Shown: positions 1 through 5,665 of the stretch, piece by piece
Layout of the letters: each line of letters opens with the position of its first letter
Position numbering within the stretch: position 1 is the stretch's first letter
DNA from: Gammaproteobacteria bacterium
Lineage (GTDB): Bacteria > Pseudomonadota > Gammaproteobacteria > Pseudomonadales > Azotimanducaceae_A
Direction: 5' to 3'
Length of the DNA: 7,471 nucleotides
Assembly (NCBI GenBank): GCA_012960755.1
Contig: DUAT01000020.1
Location: forward strand, 1 to 7,471
Notes under the pieces: generated by a model
What the model saw: only the letters and a program-made list of their open reading frames with translations
The model's database searches: none
Told to the model about the DNA's origin: nothing
Program-made: the position numbers and the translations under genes

Positions 1-396
1 CGGCTTCGGAACCAACGCCGCCAGGCGCCCTATAAACTCCATTGGGCTCAGGACAACGTGGGAAGTGCCGTCGTCGTAGGGAGTTTTTAAAGCAACAATC
101 ACGTTGCCGTTACTAGCCACTGATAACCTTTGTTCAGCAATGGCAGGACGCGTGATATACCGGCAAAGACGCTCAAGCTTCTTACGCTGATTTGACTTAC
201 AGGCTACGCCAGCGTGCAGGGAGAAACCGGCCTGCTTACTGACAAGTTCACTCGACTTCGCTCTGTTGTCGCTGATTGGCACAGTCTGCAGCGTCAGTGC
301 CTTCTTACCCTGATTCGGTCCAAAGGCCAACCGATAGGTAATAGAAGCACCGATAATGCCGCGCATGGCATCTTCTTCATCAGGCACCAGGTCCGG
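1..396 (-). pseudogene. IS91-family transposase, C-terminal part (runs off window)
   Basis: This is the third reading frame of the transposase, continuous from about 396 to the window edge without a stop. It reads [18 protein letters not shown], then [19 protein letters not shown], then [19 protein letters not shown], and ends [18 protein letters not shown]. The RYITRP block is the place where the catalytic tyrosine of IS91-type nucleases sits, so this Tyr is the likely nucleophile; that is family knowledge, not proved here. The region of the gene matching the orphan piece at 5281-5499 (LTWAQRLKRVFNID) would lie to the left of the window. This part is well preserved, which suggests the two frameshifts are recent. 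Confidence 0.82.
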
Positions 397-575
397 TACT
401 CGGTTTCTGCATCCCTGTAAAGATAGCCTGCCCGCTCCAGGTATCGGGAGACCCGTTTGGCAATCGTGTGCGCAACCTTATCCAGATCCTCCTTAGTCGG
501 CGGTTTTACCGGCCAGAAATACCCCTTGTTATCATAGACACCACTCAGGTAAAGCATATGGAAGTGCAGATTTAA
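395..575 (-). pseudogene. IS91-family transposase, middle part with HUH motif
   Basis: This is the second reading frame of the same transposase. It starts with NLHFHMLYLSGVYD, in which the HFH at 558-566 fits the HUH metal-binding motif of IS91/Y2-type transposases. It continues through [19 protein letters not shown] and RDAETEY. Near 391-396 the family sequence [13 protein letters not shown] jumps to the next frame, consistent with loss of a single base. An ATG at 557 gives an open frame down to 294, but its last third (after AETEY) is out of frame with the family. The piece joins the zinc-binding part upstream and the tyrosine-containing part downstream, so all three are fragments of one former gene. 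Confidence 0.8.
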
Positions 576-1144
576 TGGGCCGCATCCGGATTGAGTGCAG
601 AACCGAAGCGCTGTATCAGTGTCACTGCACCGCTCTGAGCACCCGACTTCACCGTCCTCCCCGATCGTTTAATCAAAAAGGTGCTGATAACACGATGCAC
701 GATAGTCAGAACACGACTCATGACCTGCGGATTGGTCGCGAACAGGTAACGTAGGGGAAAAGGTACACTGAGCACCCATTGCCGGATTGGCCTCTTCGGC
801 AAGACTTCATCAACCAGATGTGCAGCGCTGTCGGCCATGCGCCTCGCACCACACGAGGGGCAGAATCCACGGCGTTTGTAACTAAAAGCCACAAGCTTCT
901 CATGGTGACATGACTCACATCGAACACGCAGAAAACCGTGCTCAAGACGACCACACTTCAGGTAATCCTCAAACTCCCTGGAAACGTAGTCCGGGAGGTA
1001 CCTGCCCCGCTCAGACAGCATGTTCTCAAACTGAGGCCAATGCGCCTTAACCAGTTGATAAAGCAGCGTGTTCTCTGGCTGATGTCGCTGGTACTGAAAT
1101 GGGCCAACGGGCCAGAAGTCGTCCTGGAATGCATTGGATGGCAA
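572..1144 (-). pseudogene. IS91-family transposase, N-terminal zinc-binding part
   Basis: This is the N-terminal portion of a rolling-circle transposase that nicks and rejoins single-stranded DNA at the IS ends. The 190-residue frame carries the IS91 zinc-binding region: a CxxC pair (CESC) and, some 20 residues later, a second CxxC (CPSC) followed by GARRMADSAAHLVDE and the RQWVLSVPFPLRYL segment typical of the family. The frame ends with IQRFGSALN-PDAAH and a stop, exactly where the family normally continues into its HUH motif, so a frameshift lies near 572-590. The first codon at 1144 is TTG. An in-frame TGA lies four codons upstream and no nearby ATG is in this frame, so a TTG start or a damaged 5' end are both possible. 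A translated product would lack the nuclease motifs. Confidence 0.85.
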
Positions 1145-1296
1145 GATCGAGAGTCACTATGTAGTTGTGACAAACAGCCTTACCCCTTAACGACCACCGC
1201 AGTATACGCATTCACGATATAAGTGAGGGTGGCTCTTCTATGGATCTCTGTGCGAATGCAGCCAAACCCCATGCGGGAGATTTGCGGGACACCGTC

Positions 1297-1322
1297 ATGC
1301 ACGGTTGTGCACTGTGGTGCAT
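1297..1322. other. Imperfect hairpin near 5' end of the IS91 element
   Basis: ATGCAC at 1297-1302 can pair with GTGCAT at 1317-1322. Between them lies a second palindrome, GTGCAC, at 1307-1312, so two alternative small structures are possible. It lies about 155 bp upstream of the transposase frame, on the side where IS91 elements carry their termination end (terIS). A role as terIS is inference from position only. I see no match to a known terIS that I could verify. Confidence 0.3.
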
Positions 1323-1371
1323 AGTTGGCAACGGGCGCACCGGTAACTTATTGATTTAATTAATATGAATC

Positions 1372-1520
1372 TTAGATTTTCGTCTTGAAAATCCCCGTGT
1401 CGGTGCCGAATGCGGACCAGTCCGATTCCACCTCCGGCCACCACTTCAGACTTTTAAAACCTTCCAACTCCTTGATCAGCTTAGGAATTTTCTAAATCTG
1501 ACCATTGGGAGTAGACAAAA
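1372..1520 (-). pseudogene. Decayed ORF tail of unknown function
   Basis: On the minus strand there is a 39-residue open frame ending with TAA at 1372-1374. It contains KIPKLIKELEGFKSLKWW, then PEVESDWSAF and GTDTGIFKTKI. An in-frame TAG at 1492-1494 interrupts it, and the frame continues upstream as ILSTPNGQI before becoming uninformative. The Trp/Glu/Lys-rich composition looks like real coding sequence and not chance, but I do not recognise the family. It lies between the IS91 5' flank and the flagellin leader, so it may be the 3' stump of a gene cut during rearrangement. Upstream (1520-1640) I see only short open stretches in several frames and nothing assignable. Confidence 0.3.
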
Positions 1521-1662
1521 TTGAAGACACTCAAACATCCTTCTTACACCTACCGTTCGAATGTTGACAGTTGATTTCCCAGACTCTTCGAATTCAAAAA
1601 CCCAACAATTTCTTCAAATCGACTCTAAAGTTACTAAATTCTTGACCAACTGGTAATTAAAC

Positions 1663-1684
1663 CGGCAAATAATTGCCGCTTTTT
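1663..1684 (+). terminator. Rho-independent terminator-like hairpin
   Basis: CGGCAA (1663-1668) pairs perfectly with TTGCCG (1673-1678) across a 4-base ATAA loop. A C and five T residues follow (1680-1684). The six-base stem with T-run fits an intrinsic terminator for plus-strand transcription. No plus-strand gene is recognisable upstream, so it may be left over from a lost gene, or may lie inside the flagellin leader. It is about 90 bp upstream of the flagellin start. Confidence 0.5.
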
Positions 1685-1759
1685 ATAATTAGCTGACCTT
1701 CTAGACTGCTTTGGAGGGGTCCTGAAAAGACTTAAAGGATCAGCTTATGCAACGATTTT

Positions 1760-1765
1760 AAGGAG
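1760..1765 (+). promoter_or_regulatory. Ribosome binding site of the flagellin gene
   Basis: AAGGAG lies 7 bases before the ATG at 1773 and is a near-perfect Shine-Dalgarno sequence. It fixes the start at MSLIVNTNIGSLNAQ, the canonical flagellin N-terminus. No comparable site precedes the second ATG at 2046. Confidence 0.8.
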
Positions 1766-1772
1766 TCGGAGT

Positions 1773-2045
1773 ATGAGCTTGATCGTCAATACTAATATTG
1801 GGTCTTTAAATGCCCAACGATCACTTGCTGCTTCAGGGGCTGAACTCAAAACAGCCATGGAGCGCCTCTCTTCTGGTAAGAAAATCAACTCTGCGGCGGA
1901 TGATGCTGCAGGTTTTGCTATTGCTGAGCGTATGACAGCGCAGATACGCGGCCTTAATATGGCCACGAAGAACGCAAATGATGGTTTATCCATGCTGGCG
2001 GTCATTGAGAATGCCACTAATGATGTCACAGATATGCTGCACTGA
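1773..2045 (+). CDS. Flagellin, N-terminal fragment (ends at in-frame TGA)
   Basis: This is the 90-residue N-terminal D0/D1 part of flagellin, the filament subunit exported through the flagellar type III system. MSLIVNTNIGSLNAQRSL, then LSSGKKINSAADDAAGFAIA, then NANDGLSMLAVIENATNDV are family hallmarks. The frame stops at TGA (2043-2045) after DMLH, where flagellins normally read DMLQRMRELAVQAAND. A CGA-to-TGA change is the simplest explanation for the stop, and the preceding Gln is also changed to His. The same frame continues directly as the C-terminal fragment at 2046. Without readthrough, this piece lacks the C-terminal D0 helix needed for polymerisation and should be non-functional. A good Shine-Dalgarno precedes it; no clear sigma-28 or sigma-54 promoter was found. 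Confidence 0.9.
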   Translation: MSLIVNTNIGSLNAQRSLAASGAELKTAMERLSSGKKINSAADDAAGFAIAERMTAQIRGLNMATKNANDGLSMLAVIENATNDVTDMLH

Positions 2046-2048
2046 ATG
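2043..2048 (+). other. Abutting stop-start (TGA-ATG) inside flagellin
   Basis: TGA at 2043-2045 is followed directly by ATG at 2046-2048, both in the flagellin frame. The ATG encodes the conserved Met of RMREL, so it was not created for re-initiation. Only the preceding Arg codon has become a stop. Confidence 0.85.
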
Positions 2049-2936
2049 CGCGAGTTGGCCGTTCAAGCTGCCAACGACACCAATGGTTTGGAAGATCGCA
2101 CATTCTTGCAGAAGGAAGTTTCGGCGCTTGTAGAAGAGATTGATCGTGTAGCCACTCAAACTCAGTACAACAACCAGTTGGTCCTAAATGGTTTCTTCAA
2201 CAACATAAATATACAGGTGGGAACAGAGGCAGGTCAGACCATACAGTTTGATATTCAATCGATAAAATCATCAGAAATCGGAATTAGAGATGGTTTTCAC
2301 AAAGCAGAAATTCTAAGCCCGATAGATGGAGCCTCACTAACGGCCAATGGTTCGCATACTAAAATAAGCCTGGCCAGCCCCTATTATGCGGGTGCAGAGG
2401 ACATCATTGGCCACACCCTAAATCACGATAATTGGTTTGGGAGTTCTTGGTACCCCGCTAGTCCAGATTTTAACAATCAATCACAAACAGCATCCATAGA
2501 ATTTGAGGATGGCGCTTCCTACTCAGTTTTGGAATTTTATCCCGGAGGCGACCAACTACAAATTGATGCTGAACTCTCAATAATACAATCTAAGATTGGA
2601 ATGGAGTGGAAAATCACTGGCGGAGGGGTTTCTCAAGTAGACATTTCTAGCCAAGCCGGAGTCGATCAAGCGCTTAATATAATTACATCAGCTATAGAAC
2701 AGGTTTCGGGGAACAGAGCTTCTTACGGCGCCCTCCAAAACCGCCTTGAGTACACTGTATCAAATTTCATGAATGTTGCTGAGTTCACAACAGCTGCACG
2801 TTCAAGGATTGAAGATGCAGACTTTGCTGCAGAGAGTGCAAGATTAGCTAAGGCTCAGGTGCTCCAACAGACCGGTACCGCGATGCTGGCTCAAGCGAAT
2901 GCTCAGCCTCAGTTGGTGCTTTCGTTGATCAGATAA
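2046..2936 (+). CDS. Flagellin, C-terminal fragment (same frame, after TGA)
   Basis: These 296 residues continue the flagellin in the same frame after the TGA. It opens MRELAVQAANDTNGLEDR (D1). A variable central domain of about 140 residues follows, rich in Ser, Asn and Trp, starting after NNINIQVGTEAGQTIQFD. The conserved C-terminus comprises ARSRIEDADFAAESARL, LQQTGTAMLAQANAQP and LVLSLIR. With the upstream part the protein would be about 387 residues, a normal size for flagellin. The ATG at 2046 abuts the TGA, so re-initiation is possible in principle, but no Shine-Dalgarno precedes it and an export-competent flagellin needs the N-terminus. It is best regarded as one half of a pseudogene unless the TGA is read through or is a sequencing error. 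Confidence 0.88.
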   Translation: MRELAVQAANDTNGLEDRTFLQKEVSALVEEIDRVATQTQYNNQLVLNGFFNNINIQVGTEAGQTIQFDIQSIKSSEIGIRDGFHKAEILSPIDGASLTANGSHTKISLASPYYAGAEDIIGHTLNHDNWFGSSWYPASPDFNNQSQTASIEFEDGASYSVLEFYPGGDQLQIDAELSIIQSKIGMEWKITGGGVSQVDISSQAGVDQALNIITSAIEQVSGNRASYGALQNRLEYTVSNFMNVAEFTTAARSRIEDADFAAESARLAKAQVLQQTGTAMLAQANAQPQLVLSLIR

Positions 2937-2944
2937 TCATCGAC

Positions 2945-2972
2945 ACTGAGTTAAACAAGGTCCTCCCTCAGT
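2945..2972 (+). terminator. Weak inverted repeat after flagellin
   Basis: ACTGAG (2945-2950) and CTCAGT (2967-2972) are perfect complements with a 16-base loop, starting 9 bases after the flagellin stop. There is no T-run, so this is at most a weak or 3'-end-stabilising hairpin. Confidence 0.25.
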
Positions 2973-2988
2973 ATTCAAATACCGATAA

Positions 2989-3043
2989 AGAGCTATCTAT
3001 GCACCCTCTGCGTGGCTCAGGCACCTGCGGGCAGGATCGACTG
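2989..3043 (+). repeat. Dispersed repeat, copy 1 (inverted with 5600-5655)
   Basis: AGAGCTATCTATGCAC (2989-3004) and the 20-base block 3007-3026 are identical to the minus strand of 5640-5655 and 5619-5638. The copies differ by one extra base (3005-3006 against 5639) and scattered changes after 3026, including a 3-base gap. It begins 52 bases downstream of the flagellin stop, on the gene's strand. The copy also holds a short hairpin, CCTGC (3024-3028) with GCAGG (3031-3035), and a wider pair, CACCTGC (3022-3028) with GCAGGTG (3056-3062). The origin is unknown. Confidence 0.7.
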
Positions 3044-3079
3044 GAGCAACCCTATGCAGGTGTCTCTTAGAATTTAGTG

Positions 3080-3196
3080 CTAGTGGTGCCATATGGGCTG
3101 ACGACGTACAGTGCGTTGTGGCGACACCAGCACCCACTCGTCCGTTAATGGGTTGTAGCGTCGATGCGAGTGATCAGAGGAATTAAACTCAACCAC
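3080..3196 (-). pseudogene. galT: galT 5' fragment (galactose-1-phosphate uridylyltransferase)
   Basis: The first ~32 residues match the N-terminus of GalT, the Leloir-pathway enzyme that exchanges UDP between glucose-1-phosphate and galactose. The fragment reads VEFNSSDHSHRRYNPLT, then DEWVLVSPQRTVRR; the HRRYNPLTxxWxLVSPxR block is diagnostic. After RR the usual PWQG is replaced by QPIWHH and a TAG at 3080-3082, so the gene is cut there. The zinc ligands and the HPH active-site motif are absent. The start is GTG at 3196, overlapping the stop of the M61 gene by 8 bases, which shows that galT was the next gene of the same operon. Only the reading of the last six residues is uncertain: they may be foreign sequence at the junction. 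Confidence 0.82.
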
Positions 3197-5021
3197 CGTC
3201 GCTATCCACACCCAGCCAACTCTCTCGAAACGCCTTCTGTGAACGGCTGAGTTTCCGTTCGTCTGATTCGTAAGTGACAAGCTCCATCGTATTGTCCTCG
3301 TCAAACGTGAGCTCAGCCGAGCGTTCGATTTCGCGTTGGATGTAGTGAATCGTGGCCACGTCGCCGGGTTTATAGCGTTCCAGCGCAGCATCCCACTGCG
3401 CCTGGCTGTTGATTCTGAGTCGGTCGATGGCAAGCACCTGGTCACCGCGATCGAGGCCCGCCAAATACAACGGTGTTCCAATTATTGTATTTCGCTGAAT
3501 AATAGCGGCTTTGCCGTCGAATTCGAAACTAACAGGGCCTGCGCTTGATGCACCCACGTTCGCCAGCCGATATGTCAGCCCGGCATTGTCGAGCAAGGCC
3601 GAAAAGTCCGGCAGTTCCTGACCTCGTATATAACGAGTGAAAAAGTCCTCAGCGAATCCGTCGTCATCCGTGACATGCGCTAGCGCATCGCGAAGGTCAT
3701 CGCCTGAATAGGGTTGTTCCGTTTTGCCGTGCAGCTCCCAGACGCGGCGCATCATCGTATCGAGAGTGACGTCCTTGAATTTGCTGCGCAGCGTTAGGTC
3801 CAGCGCGATGGCGATATCGGCGCCGTAGGTGTAATAGGAAATAAACGTATTGTCGAAATTGGTCGGGTCCACCGCCGTCGCGGCGTCTACGAAGGGCGCC
3901 TGCATACTCATTCCCTGCGGCGAAGCGTAGTTGCGACCCGGCGCATAGACCATGACACTGATGTACTCCGCCATGGCCTTTGCAAACTCGTCGACGGTCA
4001 TTTCCCCGGCGCGTCGAACCACGATGAAGCAATAGTACTCGGTAAACCCTTCGGCGAACCAAAGGCTGGGCGTCATATTGGCCTGTTCGAAATCAAACGG
4101 CTCCAGGCGCTGCGGGCGGATTCTCTCTACGTTCCAGGCGTGGAAAACCTCATGCGAAAGTGACAACAGCGGCCCCTGGAAATTCGCTTCGTTCAGCGAT
4201 GTCGGACTCGCGAGTATTGTCGAATTGCGATGCTCCATCGCGTCGCTATCGGCATAGGGAAGGTAGTCGGCTATGAAAGTGTAAGTGTCGTTATCGAATC
4301 GTGGCAGCTCACCAAATATCTTAATTTTCTCAGCAATGACTTTCTTCGCCATTTCGGAATACAGGTCAACGTCTTCCTCAGTGCCATCGTGGTGTATGGC
4401 AAGTCGTATCGTGGCCAGCTCGCCGTTGGACTCGACCTGCCAGCTTCTATCCGAGAAATCGCTGAGCTCGATGGGGCTATCCATCAGATACTGCAGGTTC
4501 GGTGAAGTAAAGACATAGGGCTGGTCAGTCGGCATCAATTGAGTAGCAACCTTCCAGTTATCGGCGGCAGGCTTGAACGTCAAGGTAGCGTGACTGTCGT
4601 CATAGCCTTTCGCCCACATTAGTGTTGCGGGCATATTCAGGTGCGCGTGCGTGAGATCAACCGCGGAGTAGGTGCCATCCAGATGGTCGGCGTACAGGGT
4701 ATAGGTCATCGAGACCGTACCGTCATGACCGGCAACATCCCATTGATAGGGGTTGGGACGCGTAAAAGTCATCGCGTTGCCGGCCCCATCAACCACATTA
4801 ACGTTGTAGACGTTCTTCGCAAACTCATGGATCGCATAACGACCAGGCGATGATCGGCTCATTCGAAGTTGCAGTGGTTCAGTACCAACATCTGTATAGG
4901 TAACAGTGATACGTGCCTCGTGATGTGTGGCATTATCGAAAGACAGTTCGTAATTGACTGCGGGAGCAGCCAGAGCAGTAACCGGTATTAGCAAGACTGC
5001 CATGGGCATCAGTAATTTCAT
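3189..5021 (-). CDS. M61 family (glycyl aminopeptidase-like) peptidase with PDZ domain
   Basis: A secreted or periplasmic zinc metallopeptidase of 610 residues, full length for the M61 family, which typically removes N-terminal Gly or Ala. Residues 1-19 are a signal peptide (MKLLMPMAVLLIPVTALAA). The N-terminal beta domain spans roughly 20-190. The catalytic site is HEVFHAWNVERIRP, with H290, E291 and H294, and the third ligand is probably E324 in WFAEGFTEYY; both blocks are hallmark M61 motifs. A C-terminal PDZ domain covers about 500-565 (GTPLYLAGLDRGDQVLAIDR). The frame is open up to 5051, but the ATG at 5021 is preferred: GGAG lies 5 bases upstream, it gives a clean signal peptide, and it overlaps the upstream S9 stop as ATGA. 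It is the only intact gene of the S9-M61-galT slice. Whether it is still expressed is doubtful, because the operon promoter was probably lost with the S9 gene. Confidence 0.93.
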   Translation of the reverse strand: MKLLMPMAVLLIPVTALAAPAVNYELSFDNATHHEARITVTYTDVGTEPLQLRMSRSSPGRYAIHEFAKNVYNVNVVDGAGNAMTFTRPNPYQWDVAGHDGTVSMTYTLYADHLDGTYSAVDLTHAHLNMPATLMWAKGYDDSHATLTFKPAADNWKVATQLMPTDQPYVFTSPNLQYLMDSPIELSDFSDRSWQVESNGELATIRLAIHHDGTEEDVDLYSEMAKKVIAEKIKIFGELPRFDNDTYTFIADYLPYADSDAMEHRNSTILASPTSLNEANFQGPLLSLSHEVFHAWNVERIRPQRLEPFDFEQANMTPSLWFAEGFTEYYCFIVVRRAGEMTVDEFAKAMAEYISVMVYAPGRNYASPQGMSMQAPFVDAATAVDPTNFDNTFISYYTYGADIAIALDLTLRSKFKDVTLDTMMRRVWELHGKTEQPYSGDDLRDALAHVTDDDGFAEDFFTRYIRGQELPDFSALLDNAGLTYRLANVGASSAGPVSFEFDGKAAIIQRNTIIGTPLYLAGLDRGDQVLAIDRLRINSQAQWDAALERYKPGDVATIHYIQREIERSAELTFDEDNTMELVTYESDERKLSRSQKAFRESWLGVDSDGG

Positions 5022-5191
5022 TCTTGCTCCAGAGTGTAAAAGTCGAACCAATCGACAATGCGAGTCAGGTAATCCTTGTCAAAGCGCTCGGGCCAGCCAC
5101 CGTGATGCATGCCTGGATAGACAACAAGCTGAGTATCGATGTCCTGGATTTTGAGCGTCAGATAAAACATCTCAGCGTTCGCTATCGTCAT
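5018..5191 (-). pseudogene. S9 prolyl-oligopeptidase-type peptidase, C-terminal remnant
   Basis: This 57-residue tail is of an alpha/beta-hydrolase-fold S9 serine peptidase. It reads IANAEMFYLTLKIQDIDTQ, LVVYPGMHHGGWPERFDK, then YLTRIVDWFDFY. The 'N.E.FY.L....D.QLVVYPG.HHG' pattern is the usual end of S9 proteins such as DPP-type peptidases, and the second His of MHHG should be the catalytic His. Catalytic Ser and Asp and the propeller domain are gone. Homology ends at about 5191, where an in-frame TGA (5192-5194) precedes an ATG, so the rest of the gene was lost at this junction. Its stop overlaps the M61 start by 4 bases (ATGA), typical of translational coupling in an operon. Confidence 0.8.
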
Positions 5192-5280
5192 TCAACTAAA
5201 ACCTTAATTGACCATAAATAAGAGTAGGCTTAAAGTCTATGTATCATATCGTGTATATTGGCCGCGGTTAAATTTGATAG

Positions 5281-5499
5281 ACACCAGTTGTGCAAGCTGC
5301 AGATGAATTGATTGCTCCCCTGACTTGGGCTCAGCGACTCAAACGAGTCTTTAATATTGATATTACCGTATGTCCATTGTGTGGTGGCTCCATGCGCGTC
5401 ATCGCCGACATTACTGACCCAGACATAATCCAAAAAATCCTCCATCACATCGAACCACAACCACCACCGCTTAAGCCTGCGACAGCTATGCAATCCTAA
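5281..5499 (+). pseudogene. IS91-family transposase C-terminal remnant
   Basis: The frame opens after a TAG (5278-5280). It encodes VQAADELIAPLTWAQRLK, then RVFNIDITVCPLCGGSMR, then VIADITDPDIIQKILHHIE, and ends KPATAMQS. 'LTWAQRLKRVFNIDI..C..CGG..+VIA.I.DP..I.KIL.H' is the standard C-terminus of IS91 transposases, including the CxxC pair. A GTG at 5290 could be read as a start, but the piece is only about 70 residues of a protein of several hundred and lacks all catalytic motifs. It sits on the opposite strand from the transposase at 1-1144. About 85 bp of AT-rich sequence with no recognisable gene (5195-5280) separates it from the S9 junction. Confidence 0.88.
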
Positions 5500-5520
5500 A
5501 ACAGGCTCGGACAAAAAAGC
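5461..5520 (+). repeat. IS91 transposase 3'-end direct repeat, copy 1
   Basis: This 60-bp segment spans the last 12 codons, the stop and 21 bases of 3' flank of the transposase remnant. It matches 7412-7471 with one difference (A at 5516, C at 7467). The match may extend past 5520, but the other copy reaches the window edge. IS91-family elements have their replication-initiation end (oriIS) just downstream of the transposase 3' end, so this could be the oriIS side. Confidence 0.9.
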
Positions 5521-5599
5521 CAAATCATCCCTGCCCGACCTTTAAACCGCCTAAATGATCAACCCAACAGTCTGTAAGCCAGCAGATCAGCACCATTAC

Positions 5600-5655
5600 A
5601 GTCGTTGACCTTGCCCGTAGGTGCCTGAGCCACGCAGACGTGCATAGATAGCTCT
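5600..5655 (-). repeat. Dispersed repeat, copy 2 (inverted with 2989-3043)
   Basis: Minus-strand copy of the repeat seen after flagellin; identical blocks are 5640-5655 and 5619-5638. It starts about 10 bases downstream of the metalloprotease stop, on that gene's strand. The minus strand from 5652 downward reads, in one frame, MHVCVAQAPTG, then KVNDCNGADLLAYRLLG and a stop near 5559. That tail resembles a dockerin-like ending (GxVN...ADLL..R.LLG). Whether this 28-codon frame is a gene, a remnant or chance is unresolved. Confidence 0.65.
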
Positions 5656-5665
5656 ATACCTGCAA

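Larger units (their letters stand above)
1..1365 (-). mobile_element. IS91-family insertion sequence, left-truncated by window
   Basis: The segment encodes an IS91-type (HUH, rolling-circle) transposase on the minus strand, followed by about 220 bp of 5' flank. The 3' end of the element lies outside the window. The right boundary is approximate: transposase homology ends near 1144. The noncoding stretch 1145-1365 contains hairpin-forming sequence near 1297-1322, and an AT-rich stretch starts near 1350. IS91 elements have no terminal inverted repeats and make no target duplication, so no exact end can be read here. The transposase is frameshifted, so this copy is probably inactive by itself. 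Two further transposase C-terminal remnants, on the opposite strand, occur at 5281-5499 and 7361-7450. Confidence 0.75.

Noticed and set aside
1626..1652. Possible sigma-28 promoter for flagellin (TAAAGTTA as -35)
   Set aside because: The -35 matches well, but the region 11 bases on (ACCAACTG) matches GCCGATAA poorly, and the terminator-like hairpin would lie in the transcript.
1733..1759. Second sigma-28-like match (TAAAGGAT with AACGATTT)
   Set aside because: Transcription would start within or after the Shine-Dalgarno sequence, so it cannot serve the flagellin gene.
3336..5221. Open frames on the plus strand opposite the M61 gene
   Set aside because: Antisense shadows of a well-supported minus-strand gene; no family features or ribosome binding sites.
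5229..5290. TTAAAGTCT-TG shared with the protease leader near 7267-7276
   Set aside because: Only about a 9-base core in AT-rich sequence; alignment beyond it needs large gaps. Not enough to claim a duplicated leader.
5230..5523. 97-residue minus-strand frame over the IS91 remnant
   Set aside because: It is antisense to the clearly recognisable transposase C-terminus and has no features of its own.
5562..5568. GTTGGGT on the minus strand as an integron attC core site
   Set aside because: No paired RYYYAAC site at a suitable distance and no other attC features; a 7-base degenerate match is expected by chance.
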